64,000 nucleotides of DNA, taken from Paraburkholderia metrosideri. GTDB taxonomy: Bacteria > Pseudomonadota > Gammaproteobacteria > Burkholderiales > Burkholderiaceae. Where the stretch lies: NCBI RefSeq assembly GCF_904848625.1, contig NZ_CAJHCP010000013.1, positions 186,001 through 250,000 on the forward strand, in the 5' to 3' direction. The translations under genes were made by a program, and so were the position numbers. The notes below the pieces were generated by a model that worked only from the letters and a program-made list of their open reading frames with translations, did no database searches and was not told where the DNA came from. This document shows positions 54,174 through 63,470 of the stretch, piece by piece; position 1 is the first letter of the stretch; each line of letters opens with the position of its first letter.

Positions 54174-56150
54174 ATGTTTGGAAAACTTAGCCTCGACGCT
54201 ATTCCGTATCACGAGCCCATTATCATGGGCACCCTCGCCGTAGTCGCCGTGCTGGGGGCCGCGCTACTTGGCGCCGTCACGTATGCGGGCAAATGGACTT
54301 ATCTATGGCGCGAGTGGCTGACTTCAGTCGATCACAAACGCATTGGCGTGATGTACATCCTGCTTGCACTGGTGATGCTGCTGCGCGGTTTCGCCGACGC
54401 GATCATGATGCGTGCACAGCAGGCGCTCGCTTATAACGACGCGGCCGGCTATCTGCCACCGCACCACTACGATCAGATTTTCACCGCGCACGGCGTGATC
54501 ATGATCTTTTTCGTTGCGACGCCTTTGATCCTTGGACTGATGAACGTAGTCGTTCCATTGCAGATCGGTGCGCGCGACGTCGCCTTTCCGTTCGTCAATT
54601 CGCTTAGTTTCTGGTTGGCGGCGGTCGGCGCAGTACTCGTGATGATGTCCATGTTCATCGGCGATTTTGCGGCGACCGGCTGGGTTGCGTATCCGCCTTT
54701 ATCCGAACTCGGATACAGCCCGACAGTCGGCATGGACTACTACATCTGGTCGCTACAGATATCGGGACTCGGCACGACGCTGACGGGTATTAACTTCATC
54801 GTGACGATCCTGCGGATGCGCGCGCCGGGTTTGACTCTGATGAAGATGCCTGTGTTCGTATGGACTGCGCTGATTACCAACATTCTGATCGTCGCCGTGT
54901 TTCCGGTGTTGACAGGTACGCTCGCACTCCTCGCCGCTGACCGCTATCTCGGCATGCACTTCTTCACCAACGAGTTGGGCGGCAACGCGATGATGTACAT
55001 CAACCTGATCTGGGTGTGGGGACATCCCGAGGTGTATATCCTGATCCTGCCGTGCTTCGGCGCTTTCTCCGAAATCATCTCGACGTTCTCCGGCAAACCG
55101 TTGTTCGGCTATAAGTCGATGGTCTATGCAACGGCGTCGATCGGCATTCTGTCGTTCTTTGTGTGGCTCCATCACTTCTTCACCATGGGCTCGGGCGCCA
55201 ATGTGAATGCGTTCTTCGGCATCATGACGTCAATCATTTCGATCCCAACCGGCGTCAAACTGTTCAACTGGCTGTTCACGATGTTTCGCGGACGCATCCG
55301 CTATCACACCGCGACTCTATGGACGATCGGCTTCATGATCACCTTCGCCGTGGGCGGCATGACCGGCGTGCTGCTGGCTGTGCCGGGCGCGGACTTCGTG
55401 CTGCACAACAGCCTCTTCCTCGTCGCGCACTTTCATAACGTGATTATTGGCGGCGTGGTGTTCGGCTGTCTCGCGGGCATCAGCTTCTGGTTTCCCAAAG
55501 TGTTCGGCTTCACGTTGAACGAGTTCTGGGGCAAGGTGTCTTTCTGGTGCTGGCTGGTGGGTTACTGGCTCGCTTTTACTCCGCTGTATATCCTCGGCTT
55601 CGAAGGCATGACGCGCCGCATGAACCACTATGCGGTGCCGGAATGGCATAAATGGCTGGTCATTGCGCTGATCGGCGCACTGTTCATCGCGGCGGGGATC
55701 GTCTCGATGATCATTCAGTTCGCGGTCAGTATTCGCGATCGCGAAGCCAATCGCGATCTGACTGGCGACCCTTGGAATGGCCGCAGCCTGGAGTGGTCGA
55801 CCGCGTCACCCGCACCGTTTTACAACTTTGCGCACGTGCCGGTTATTACGTCGCTCGAACAGCATTGGGACAACAAGGAAGCTGGCGTTGCATACGTGCC
55901 GCCGGGCGAATACGAAGACATTCATATGCCGCGCAATACCGGCTCGGGCGTGATCATTGCCGCGTTCAGCCTGCTACTGTGCTTCGCGCTGATATGGCAT
56001 ATGTGGCTGTTTGCGGCAATCGGTCTGGCCGGGATGATCGGCACGTTCATTGTCCGGACGTATGACCAGGACGTCGACTATTACGTGCCGGCAGACGAAG
56101 TTGCCCGGATTGAAAGCGCACGCTACGCACAGCTTGAAGAGGTTGCCTGA
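54174..56150 (+). CDS. cyoB: Cytochrome bo3 ubiquinol oxidase subunit I (CyoB)
   Basis: A 658-residue catalytic subunit with about 15 membrane helices. Visible motifs: T-A-H-G near 103-106 (low-spin heme ligand), W-G-H-P-E-V-Y (CuB His and cross-linked Tyr) near 281-287, H-H-F-F-T-M-G and H-F-H-N-V-I (high-spin and low-spin heme). Reduces oxygen to water and pumps protons. 5 bp after cyoA. Confidence 0.95.
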   Translation: MFGKLSLDAIPYHEPIIMGTLAVVAVLGAALLGAVTYAGKWTYLWREWLTSVDHKRIGVMYILLALVMLLRGFADAIMMRAQQALAYNDAAGYLPPHHYDQIFTAHGVIMIFFVATPLILGLMNVVVPLQIGARDVAFPFVNSLSFWLAAVGAVLVMMSMFIGDFAATGWVAYPPLSELGYSPTVGMDYYIWSLQISGLGTTLTGINFIVTILRMRAPGLTLMKMPVFVWTALITNILIVAVFPVLTGTLALLAADRYLGMHFFTNELGGNAMMYINLIWVWGHPEVYILILPCFGAFSEIISTFSGKPLFGYKSMVYATASIGILSFFVWLHHFFTMGSGANVNAFFGIMTSIISIPTGVKLFNWLFTMFRGRIRYHTATLWTIGFMITFAVGGMTGVLLAVPGADFVLHNSLFLVAHFHNVIIGGVVFGCLAGISFWFPKVFGFTLNEFWGKVSFWCWLVGYWLAFTPLYILGFEGMTRRMNHYAVPEWHKWLVIALIGALFIAAGIVSMIIQFAVSIRDREANRDLTGDPWNGRSLEWSTASPAPFYNFAHVPVITSLEQHWDNKEAGVAYVPPGEYEDIHMPRNTGSGVIIAAFSLLLCFALIWHMWLFAAIGLAGMIGTFIVRTYDQDVDYYVPADEVARIESARYAQLEEVA

Positions 56151-56152
56151 TC

Positions 56153-56770
56153 ATGACAACTGTAGCAACGAAGCACGCCCCCTCGCATCATGACGGGCAC
56201 CACGATTCGCATGACGACGGGTCCAGAACCACCCTTGGGTTCTGGATCTACCTGATGAGCGATTGCCTCATTTTCGCCACGCTGTTCGCGACATTCGGCG
56301 TATTGGCCAACGCGACCGCCGGTGGCCCAAGTGGCAAAGGGCTGTTCGAACTGAGCTACGTACTTGGCGAGACCCTGCTGCTTCTCGCCAGTAGCTTCAC
56401 GTTTGGCCTTGCCATGCTCTGCATGCAGATTCGCCGTCATGCGCAAGTCATTGGCTGGCTCGCGGTGACTTTCGCTCTCGGCGCCGGCTTTGTCGCGATG
56501 GAACTGGTCGAGTTCGCGAAGCTGATCGGAGACGGTGCGGGACCGCACGTCAGCGCATTCCTGTCGTCGTATTTTGTTCTGGTGGGCACACACGGCTTGC
56601 ACGTCACGTGCGGTCTGCTGTGGATCGCGGTGATGATGCACCAGGTCTACAAATTCGGTCTGACCGGCGTCACGCGTCGCCGCCTTGCTTGCCTGAGTCT
56701 CTTCTGGCACTTCCTGGACCTCATCTGGATCTGCGTGTTCACCTTTGTCTATCTGCGAGAGTTTGTATGA
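56153..56770 (+). CDS. cyoC: Cytochrome bo3 ubiquinol oxidase subunit III (CyoC)
   Basis: A 205-residue protein with five membrane helices, a His/Asp-rich N-terminus and H-G-L-H-V-T-C-G-L-L-W near 144-154. Stop overlaps the cyoD start (ATGA). Confidence 0.93.
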   Translation: MTTVATKHAPSHHDGHHDSHDDGSRTTLGFWIYLMSDCLIFATLFATFGVLANATAGGPSGKGLFELSYVLGETLLLLASSFTFGLAMLCMQIRRHAQVIGWLAVTFALGAGFVAMELVEFAKLIGDGAGPHVSAFLSSYFVLVGTHGLHVTCGLLWIAVMMHQVYKFGLTGVTRRRLACLSLFWHFLDLIWICVFTFVYLREFV

Positions 56771-57150
56771 ACAGCACGTCTCACCATACTGCTTCGCACG
56801 ACGTGACTCATCCGTCGTCGCACGGCACGCTGAAGAGCTATGTGATCGGGATGGTGATGTCCGTCGCGCTGACGCTGGCCTCATTTGGCGTCGTCATGAC
56901 TCATGTCATACCACGCGGCTTTGGCCTCGCTATCATCGTAGTGCTGTGTGTCGTTCAACTAGTCGTGCAACTGGTGTTCTTCCTGCACATCGGCGCATCG
57001 CGCGATCAGCGGACCAACACCGGCATCTTCCTATGCACAGGCTTTCTGATTGCCGTCATTGTCGGATTGTCGTTGTGGGTAATGCATAACGCCAATGAAA
57101 ACATGATGCCGTCACACATGTCGATTGAACGGGCCATGGCTAAAGATTAA
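56767..57150 (+). CDS. cyoD: Cytochrome bo3 ubiquinol oxidase subunit IV (CyoD)
   Basis: A 127-residue protein with three membrane helices and a His-rich N-terminus; V-Q-L-V-F-F-L-H-I near 68-76 is the family signature. Ends the operon here; cyoE (heme O synthase) is not in the window. Confidence 0.92.
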   Translation: MNSTSHHTASHDVTHPSSHGTLKSYVIGMVMSVALTLASFGVVMTHVIPRGFGLAIIVVLCVVQLVVQLVFFLHIGASRDQRTNTGIFLCTGFLIAVIVGLSLWVMHNANENMMPSHMSIERAMAKD

Positions 57151-57247
57151 GTTTCGCCGGTTCTTTATCGTGTGGATGGAGAGCGTGCAGTCCAACTGCA
57201 TGACTCTCCGTCCAATCTTAGTGTCGATTGAATGCGCAAATCAGGCT

Positions 57248-57628
57248 ATGTTGCGAAATTCTCATTTGTCACCGGACGCTTTTTTGAAGATCTGCCCCTC
57301 TCGCGAGGTTCTTGCCAGACTTGGGCAGAAGTGGACGATATTGGCAATCGTTGCATTACGCGATAGACCGCTACGCTTTGTCGACATCAGGCGCCGGATA
57401 CAGGGCGTCTCAGACAAGATGCTCACGCAGACCTTGCGAGCGATGGAGCGGGATGGTCTGGTTCAACGCAACGTGTTCGACGAACGTCTGACACGTGTCG
57501 AGTACGCGTTGAGTCCGCTGGCCCGCTCGGTATTACCGATTGTCGTCGAACTGAAGAAGTGGGCGGAGTACTCACTGGAACGAGTCGAAGCTAGCATGAA
57601 TACGTTCGACCACAAACCGGGTTCGTAA
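57248..57628 (+). CDS. HxlR family transcriptional regulator
   Basis: A 126-residue winged-helix protein: C-P-S-R-E-V-L-A-R-L-G-Q-K-W-T near 16-30 (the HxlR Cys and G-x-K-W-T), R-F-V-D-I-R-R-R-I and a C-terminal helix with W-A-E-Y. ATG 57248 chosen; an ATG at 57200 is possible. It lies on the same strand as cyoD; whether it controls cyo is unknown. Confidence 0.82.
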   Translation: MLRNSHLSPDAFLKICPSREVLARLGQKWTILAIVALRDRPLRFVDIRRRIQGVSDKMLTQTLRAMERDGLVQRNVFDERLTRVEYALSPLARSVLPIVVELKKWAEYSLERVEASMNTFDHKPGS

Positions 57629-57680
57629 CCTGCGCAGGCTGGCATAACGGCGCCGGCAACTGACAACGCCATTCCGCGCG

Positions 57681-57714
57681 GTTCAATCACCCGTTCAATC
57701 ACCCGTTCAATCAC
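57681..57714. repeat. 12-bp tandem repeat overlapping the nrsF stop
   Basis: GTTCAATCACCC twice, then GTTCAATCAC. The last unit contains the stop codon of the DUF1109 gene (TCA at 57711). Confidence 0.9.
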
Positions 57715-58352
57715 CAGCGTAATAGCCGCGGCCCAAGCAGCGCGCCGACCACCGTCGGCACCAGCATTCCAAGCAGATACCACGCACCCCAGAACGGAAT
57801 GCCCATTTCCGGGCAATGCAGACAATAGGCGAGCGTTGCCGTCGATCCAGCCAGCAATCCGCCCGCTGCGCCGGTCAGTACGGGCCGGGTCGGCGCGAGT
57901 CCTCTGAGCGCCCAGAACACGGCGATCAAACCCGGAATGGACAACATCGCAATAGCGAGCGGGCAGACCCGCCACGTTTTGCCGAGCACGATCGCGAGCC
58001 GGGCGCCGTCCGGTGCAGCCATCAGCACGTAGACGGCTGCGACCCATACTGCGACGATTGGCGCCGCGACCGCCCAGCCGCTGCCCCCTGTTGTGCCGCC
58101 GGGGCGTGCGAGCCGCGTGGTCATCCATAGCGAGCCAATCATCAGGCACAACGGCAGCGCGACCTTGGCCCAAAATATCGGCGTGACGGCCACTTCTGCA
58201 AGATCACGACGGATGCCGAGCGCCATCATCATGATCAACGTTGCGCCCACCGCACCGATCAGCACAGCAATGCTGAAGCGTTTTGGGACCGCGTGACGGT
58301 CCACCGGCTCGACGCCGGAGGCAAGCAGCGAAATGAAGTCATCCGTTTTCAT
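57711..58352 (-). CDS. NrsF-type (DUF1109) anti-sigma factor
   Basis: A 213-residue membrane protein with six helices. Conserved Cys in W-R-V-C-P and the C-L-H-C-P pair fit redox or metal sensing, as proposed for NrsF. It starts in an ATGA overlap with the ECF sigma gene, which it should hold inactive at the membrane. Confidence 0.85.
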   Translation of the reverse strand: MKTDDFISLLASGVEPVDRHAVPKRFSIAVLIGAVGATLIMMMALGIRRDLAEVAVTPIFWAKVALPLCLMIGSLWMTTRLARPGGTTGGSGWAVAAPIVAVWVAAVYVLMAAPDGARLAIVLGKTWRVCPLAIAMLSIPGLIAVFWALRGLAPTRPVLTGAAGGLLAGSTATLAYCLHCPEMGIPFWGAWYLLGMLVPTVVGALLGPRLLRW

Positions 58353-58921
58353 CGCGTTCCTCGAATCTTTGCGGCTAACGCCTTGAGCCCACGATGCACG
58401 CCGACCTTCACCGCCGACTCCGACAGCCCGGTCAACTTCGCGGTCTCCGTCACGGACAAGCCTTCGAGTTTCACATGCATGATCGGCAGACGCTGCCGGT
58501 CGGGCAACTGGTCGAGCAGCTTGCCCAGATCACGTCTGGCCTGCGCCGGCTCGAGATCGGGTGCCGCGAGCAACTCCAGCGCGTCGTCGAGTGGATCGTT
58601 CAGCGCATCGTGCCGCGAGCGCGCCCGAAAGTAATCCGTCAGCTTGTAGCGCGCAATTGCGTGAATCCACGCGGTCAACGGTTCTTCTGGACGGTACGTG
58701 TGTCGCCCGTTGTGCACCGCCAGTAATGTTTCCTGCACCAGATCTTCAATGTCCGCCGAGTCCGACTGAAGCCGCCTTCGTAGAAAACCGCGCAGGTGCG
58801 CACCCAACTCCGCGAGGAATTGCCGGTACGCGGCGGCGTCGCCGGCCAGTCCGCTCACGAACAAGCTTCGCAAGTGCGACTCTTTCGCCTGCGCTGCGGT
58901 GATATCGGTAGTTCGATTCAT
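58349..58921 (-). CDS. ECF sigma factor (sigma-F type)
   Basis: A 190-residue protein (from ATG 58921). Region 2 near 45-105 (D-I-E-D-L-V-Q-E-T-L-L-A-V, W-I-H-A-I-A-R-Y-K-L), region 4 near 130-185 (L-P-D-R-Q-R, S-E-S-A-V-K-V-G-V-H-R-G). A promoter-like GTAACC-N16-CGAA puts the -10 at codon 3 of this start, so the true start may be TTG 58873 or nearby, which fits the family's usual N-terminus. Stop overlaps the DUF1109 gene. Confidence 0.87.
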   Translation of the reverse strand: MNRTTDITAAQAKESHLRSLFVSGLAGDAAAYRQFLAELGAHLRGFLRRRLQSDSADIEDLVQETLLAVHNGRHTYRPEEPLTAWIHAIARYKLTDYFRARSRHDALNDPLDDALELLAAPDLEPAQARRDLGKLLDQLPDRQRLPIMHVKLEGLSVTETAKLTGLSESAVKVGVHRGLKALAAKIRGTR

Positions 58922-58937
58922 CGGGGACGTCGGTTAC
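58912..58937 (-). promoter_or_regulatory. Sigma-F-type promoter, minus strand
   Basis: GTAACC (58937-58932), 16 bp, CGAA (58915-58912), reading towards the sigma gene. Matches the GTAACC-N16-CGAA consensus I recall for Caulobacter sigma-F exactly. The -10 lies inside the annotated sigma coding start. Confidence 0.65.
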
Positions 58938-59036
58938 AGGAACCGCAAGTTTATTCCATCGGTCGCGGCATGGGGATTCGTGCATGCGCTGCACATGGGC
59001 TTTTTTATCCGTTTCGAAAAAAATTTCGAGCGCATT

Positions 59037-59062
59037 GTAACCGCGAAGGCGCGCTCGGCGAA
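59037..59062 (+). promoter_or_regulatory. Sigma-F-type promoter, plus strand
   Basis: GTAACC (59037-59042), 16 bp, CGAA (59059-59062), reading towards the MXKDX gene and the stress operon. Same consensus and spacing as the minus-strand site. Leader contains a GGGCC-GCAA-GGCCC hairpin at 59132-59145. Confidence 0.75.
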
Positions 59063-59170
59063 CTACCTGACAGATGCGGAATGACCACGCATCGGTAGTT
59101 GCCGGGAAGCAGTTTCGTTCGACATGCAGATGGGCCGCAAGGCCCGTTCAACCATATTCAGGGAGTTGTC

Positions 59171-59422
59171 ATGAAGCGCATTGCAATTGCAGCATTTGCC
59201 ACGGTTTTGCTCATTAGCGGTGGTTCGGCGTTCGCTCAGGCGAGCGGCGCCATGTCCAATGATTCGATGTCGAAAGATTCGATGAGCAAGGACTCGATGG
59301 CCAAAGGCTCGATGTCGAAGGACTCGATGGGCAAGGACTCGATGGCGAAAGACTCGATGAGCAAGGACGGCGGCAAGATGAAGAACGACGCAATGAAAAA
59401 AGAAGATGCGATGAGTAAATAA
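59171..59422 (+). CDS. Exported pentapeptide MXKDX repeat protein
   Basis: An 83-residue protein with a signal peptide (cleavage near A-F-A-Q at 23) followed by eight tandem pentapeptides of the M-S-K-D-S type and a Lys/Met-rich tail. A named low-complexity family found beside sigma-F-type units; Met and acidic residues could bind metal or scavenge oxidants (inference). GGGAG precedes the ATG. Confidence 0.88.
   Translation: MKRIAIAAFATVLLISGGSAFAQASGAMSNDSMSKDSMSKDSMAKGSMSKDSMGKDSMAKDSMSKDGGKMKNDAMKKEDAMSK
59252..59371. repeat. 15-bp in-frame tandem repeat, eight units
   Basis: Codes for the M-x-K-D-S pentapeptides. Copy number could change by slippage without breaking the frame. Confidence 0.9.
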
Positions 59423-59517
59423 GGGCTGCGGGTGCGTTTGCGACATCACGATGACCGTGGCGACCGCGAACGTACCCGCGAATCCCAGGCTGTTTCGTTA
59501 TTCGGACGGAGTCCGTC

Positions 59518-60297
59518 ATGCGCTTCATATCATTTCTGTCAGCCTGCACTGCGCTGATTGCCTGCACGGTCGGCAGCACCGGCGCTAATGCGGGGACTAC
59601 CTGTAGCGTGAACAGCCCAGCGCATCGCGTGGCGCTGGTGGAGCTTTACACGAGCGAAGGATGTAGCAGTTGCCCACCCGCCGACCATTGGCTGAGCGCG
59701 CTCGATCACGCTCGCAGCGCCAACACCGTTGTGCCGCTTGCACTGCATGTCGACTACTGGGACAGCCTCGGCTGGAAAGACCGTTTCGCACAAGCGACCT
59801 TCACCGCGCGCCAACGGCAGCTAAGCGACGAAGGCCATCAGCATGTTGTGTACACGCCTGAAGTGTTTATCGATGGCCGCGAAATGCGCGACTGGTCGGA
59901 CGATGCACGTTTCGTTGCGACGATTCAACAGTTGAATGCCGAGGCGTCACCCGTTGATATTCACGTCGAAACGCATCCCACGCAAGCGGGTCGCATGACG
60001 TTCGACGTGAGCTTCCAGTCGTCCGCCAAACCGGCTGACAACCTGCTTGCTTACGCCGTGGTCTACGAAAATCGCCTCGACAGCGCCGTAAAGGCGGGCG
60101 AAAACGCGGGCGTCACGCTGCATCACGATCGCGTCGTTCGTCAGTGGATCGGACCGGTTGCGCTGGCGAACGGTCATGCCGCGATCGCAGGCGACTCCCT
60201 GGGTGGCTCGGCGCAGAGCGGCGTAGTGGCGTTCGCCGAAGACCGGAAAACGGGCGAAGTACTGCAAGTTGCCGATCTGCTGCCTTGCACTAACTGA
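59518..60297 (+). CDS. DUF1223 exported thioredoxin-like protein
   Basis: A 259-residue protein with a signal peptide and a thioredoxin-like fold: E-L-Y-T-S-E-G-C-S-S-C-P-P-A-D near 43-57, a C-x-x-C redox pair. Function unknown; commonly found in oxidative or metal stress clusters. 95 bp after the MXKDX gene with no new sigma-F promoter seen, so probably cotranscribed. Confidence 0.85.
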   Translation: MRFISFLSACTALIACTVGSTGANAGTTCSVNSPAHRVALVELYTSEGCSSCPPADHWLSALDHARSANTVVPLALHVDYWDSLGWKDRFAQATFTARQRQLSDEGHQHVVYTPEVFIDGREMRDWSDDARFVATIQQLNAEASPVDIHVETHPTQAGRMTFDVSFQSSAKPADNLLAYAVVYENRLDSAVKAGENAGVTLHHDRVVRQWIGPVALANGHAAIAGDSLGGSAQSGVVAFAEDRKTGEVLQVADLLPCTN

Positions 60298-60358
60298 CAC
60301 GTAGCCGATTGAGCCAACGACATTCTCCCCGCGTGAATGTCGATCCCGGAGACTCAAC

Positions 60359-60985
60359 ATGAATGCGATCCCGAAACACCGCGCATCGAACGACACAGCC
60401 CGCACGATTCAACCGGCGTGGGTTCGCATCGCACATTGGCTTAACGCGTTGGCTGCCGTGCTGATGATGCTGTCCGGTTGGCGAATCTACGATGCATCGC
60501 CGGTATTTCACGCCTTCAGGATTCCCACCGGCATCACGCTAGGCGGTTGGCTCGGTGGCGCGTTGCAGTGGCATTTCGCGGCGATGTGGCTGCTCTTCTT
60601 CAATGCCCTCTTCTATCTGGCGATGAATGTCGTCACCGGACGAATCAAAACGAAGTTCTTCCCGCTATCAGTTCGAGCCATCGCGCACGATCTCGGCGAC
60701 GCACTCAAAGGACACCTTTCGCATACGGACCCGAGTCGCTACAACGCGGTGCAGAAGCTGGCGTACCTGTTCGTGATGTTCGATATCGCGGTGCTGATTC
60801 TGTCTGGCCTGGCAATCTGGAAATCCGTGCAGTTTCCGCTGCTGCGCGAATTAATGGGCGGTTATGACTTTGCTCGCGTCGTGCACTTCTGCGCGATGTC
60901 TTTGCTGGCCGGCTTTATCGTGGTCCATCTGACGATGGTTGCGCTCGTGCCACGCTCTTTGCTCACGATGATTCGCGGACGCTAA
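60359..60985 (+). CDS. Cytochrome b561/YedZ-like membrane protein
   Basis: A 208-residue protein with about five membrane helices and His residues placed for b-heme binding (R-I-A-H-W-L-N-A-L near 23-31; R-V-V-H-F-C-A-M-S near 178-186; V-V-H-L-T near 192-196). Likely electron donor to the molybdopterin enzyme encoded next. Confidence 0.85.
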   Translation: MNAIPKHRASNDTARTIQPAWVRIAHWLNALAAVLMMLSGWRIYDASPVFHAFRIPTGITLGGWLGGALQWHFAAMWLLFFNALFYLAMNVVTGRIKTKFFPLSVRAIAHDLGDALKGHLSHTDPSRYNAVQKLAYLFVMFDIAVLILSGLAIWKSVQFPLLRELMGGYDFARVVHFCAMSLLAGFIVVHLTMVALVPRSLLTMIRGR

Positions 60986-61019
60986 CTGACGTTAGCCGAC
61001 GCTAACCGGAACTACGATT

Positions 61020-61796
61020 GTGAAGCCATTCAAATCCGTCACCTCGACTGTCGATCAGAAGTCGCTCAGCATCGACGTGCGCCGCGAACTCGATATGCCG
61101 TCGCGCCGTTTGTTCGGCAAACGCATCCTCACTCTCGGCGGTCTTGCCATGCTCACTGGCTGTAGCCTGTCGGACGACAAGTCGGTTGAAATGTTTCTGT
61201 CGCGTGTATCGCGAATCAACGACAGCGTGCAAGGCTGGCTGTTCGATCCCAACCGCCTTGCGCCCACCTATACCGAAGCCCAAATCACGCGCCCGTTTCC
61301 TTTCAATGCGTTTTATGGTGTCGACGATGTTCCGCAGGTCGACGGCAGCGATTTCCGGCTTAAGGTCAGCGGTCTGGTGCATGACACGAAGGTGTGGACC
61401 CTCGCCGACCTTTATGCGTTGCCAAAAGCAGAACAGATTACACGGCACATCTGCGTCGAAGGCTGGAGCGCAATTGGCCGCTGGGGCGGCACGCCGTTTT
61501 CCGAGTTTCTGAAACGGGTCGGGGCAGACACCTCGGCGAAATATGTCGGCTTCAAATGTGCAGACGATTACTACGAAAGCATCGACATGCCGACCGCACT
61601 GCATCCGCAGACGCTATTGACCTTCACTTATGACGGTCAACAGCTGCCGGCGAAATACGGCTTTCCGATGAAGCTCAGAATGCCGACTAAACTGGGTTAC
61701 AAGAACCCGAAACACATCATGGAGATTTTCGTGACCAACACGTTTCCGGGTGGATACTGGGTCGACCAGGGTTACAACTGGTTTGGCGGATCCTGA
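61020..61796 (+). CDS. Molybdopterin-dependent oxidoreductase (sulfite oxidase/MsrP fold), Tat lipoprotein
   Basis: A 258-residue protein. R29-R30-L-F-G-K-R and a hydrophobic stretch to a lipobox-like L-T-G-C48 form a Tat signal. Mo-binding Cys145 in H-I-C-V-E-G-W-S. Short compared with MsrP (about 330). With the cytochrome b partner it resembles an MsrPQ-like repair or oxidoreductase pair. GTG start at 61020; an ATG at 61095 would begin just before the Tat motif. Confidence 0.83.
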   Translation: MKPFKSVTSTVDQKSLSIDVRRELDMPSRRLFGKRILTLGGLAMLTGCSLSDDKSVEMFLSRVSRINDSVQGWLFDPNRLAPTYTEAQITRPFPFNAFYGVDDVPQVDGSDFRLKVSGLVHDTKVWTLADLYALPKAEQITRHICVEGWSAIGRWGGTPFSEFLKRVGADTSAKYVGFKCADDYYESIDMPTALHPQTLLTFTYDGQQLPAKYGFPMKLRMPTKLGYKNPKHIMEIFVTNTFPGGYWVDQGYNWFGGS

Positions 61797-61842
61797 GTCG
61801 TAGCACGAGATCCGGCGCGCAACGCCACTTGAGGAATATGCG

Positions 61843-63453
61843 ATGTTCCAGGCATCCACCGTCGATCCCGCGCGTCAGCTACTGCCGTTTCGTCAGTCGT
61901 TGCTCGCGATGCTCGGGTTAGCGTTCGTCGCGATGCTTGTCGCGCTCGATCAAACCATCGTCGGTACGGCGATGCCGCATATCGTCGCCGAACTGAGGGG
62001 CTTCGATCTTTACGCGTGGGTCGCGACGTCCTACATGCTGGCGTCCGTCATCACGATTCCCATCTTCGGCAGACTCGGCGACCTGTACGGACGCAAGCGT
62101 TTTCTACTTGCTGCAATTGCGCTGTTTACCGTCGCGTCGGTGCTGTGCGGATTGGCAAACACCATGCTGATGCTCGTGATCGCGCGGGGCGTGCAGGGTA
62201 TTGGCGGCGGCATATTGATCGGTACGATCTTTGCAAGCGTGGCGGATCTATTCCCCGATGCGCGATTGCGACTGCGCTGGCTGGTTTTCGTGAGCACCGC
62301 GTTCGGCCTGTCGAACATCGTGGGGCCGACTTTAGGCGGCCTGCTGACGCAATATGGCGGCTGGCGGCAGGTGTTCTTCGTCAACGTGCCGATTGGCATC
62401 GTGTCGTTCCTCTTTGTGCAGCATTACTTGCCGAACGTTCGCCAGTCTCGCGTGGGTCAACATATTCGCCTCGATTGGCTCGGCGCCATCGTCATTGCGT
62501 TGACTTTCGGCGCACTGCAACTGCTGATCGAGTTTCTGCCCGACGACGGAATCACGGCGACCACGTCCAGTCTGGCGGTAATCGCGTTGGGCGGCGCCGT
62601 CACACTGTGGTTCTGGGAACGGCGCATGGGCTATCCGATCGTTCCCGTCGACATGCTGGTAGACCGCAAGCTCGCTGCACTGTTCGCGATGTCGCTACTC
62701 GGCGGGTTCGGCCTTTTTTCTCTCGTGTTTTACGTCCCGCTGCTGTTTCAGGGCGGTTATGCGATGTCGCCGCACGATTCCGGCATGCTGATTACGCCAC
62801 TCGTCCTCGGCACGACGATCGGCACCATCGCAAACAACCGAATTGTCACGCGGATCCGGCGTGCGAACATCATCATGTATGTGGGCTTTGCACTGTTTGC
62901 ACTCGCGAGCCTGTCGGTGCTGGTAATTACCGGCACCGCTCCGCATCTCGTCTGGATGACATGCATGCTGGTCAGCGGACTGGGACTCGGGCTTGTCGGA
63001 GCGAATCTGACGATCTTCTCGCAGCAAATCGTTCCACGCGACAACCTCGGCGCGGCGACCGCGTTGCTGCAATCGCTGCGCACATTCGGCGGCATGCTGG
63101 GCACGGCCATTACCGGTGCGTTGTTGGGTCAACTGTACGTGCGCGGTGTGCATCGTTCGCTGGATGCGTATCAGGCCACTCAATGGTTCAAGTCTTTCGC
63201 GAGCCCGGAATTGTTGATCGACCGGAATGAACAGGTGGCGCTCGTCGGTCGTCTGATCGAAGCAGGCCACGCGGGTGACGCAATGATGGACGCGGCGCGC
63301 AACGCACTGGTCGAATCGATTCATGCAGGGATGGCGATTGCGGCGGCGACGGCCATCTTGGGATTGTGCCTCGTATGGTTCGTACCGCCAGTGCGACTGG
63401 CCCGTTTTACAGATGACGAAGTGGCAAATGGAGCCGTCGAGCAAAGCAATTAA
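61843..63453 (+). CDS. DHA2-family MFS exporter (EmrB/QacA type)
   Basis: A 536-residue protein with 14 membrane helices, motif A G-R-L-G-D-L-Y-G-R-K near 72-81 and motif D L-D-Q-T-I-V near 36-41. Exports drugs or other small molecules. Starts 46 bp after the molybdopterin gene. Confidence 0.92.
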   Translation: MFQASTVDPARQLLPFRQSLLAMLGLAFVAMLVALDQTIVGTAMPHIVAELRGFDLYAWVATSYMLASVITIPIFGRLGDLYGRKRFLLAAIALFTVASVLCGLANTMLMLVIARGVQGIGGGILIGTIFASVADLFPDARLRLRWLVFVSTAFGLSNIVGPTLGGLLTQYGGWRQVFFVNVPIGIVSFLFVQHYLPNVRQSRVGQHIRLDWLGAIVIALTFGALQLLIEFLPDDGITATTSSLAVIALGGAVTLWFWERRMGYPIVPVDMLVDRKLAALFAMSLLGGFGLFSLVFYVPLLFQGGYAMSPHDSGMLITPLVLGTTIGTIANNRIVTRIRRANIIMYVGFALFALASLSVLVITGTAPHLVWMTCMLVSGLGLGLVGANLTIFSQQIVPRDNLGAATALLQSLRTFGGMLGTAITGALLGQLYVRGVHRSLDAYQATQWFKSFASPELLIDRNEQVALVGRLIEAGHAGDAMMDAARNALVESIHAGMAIAAATAILGLCLVWFVPPVRLARFTDDEVANGAVEQSN

Positions 63454-63470
63454 TTCGTTGGCCACGACAA

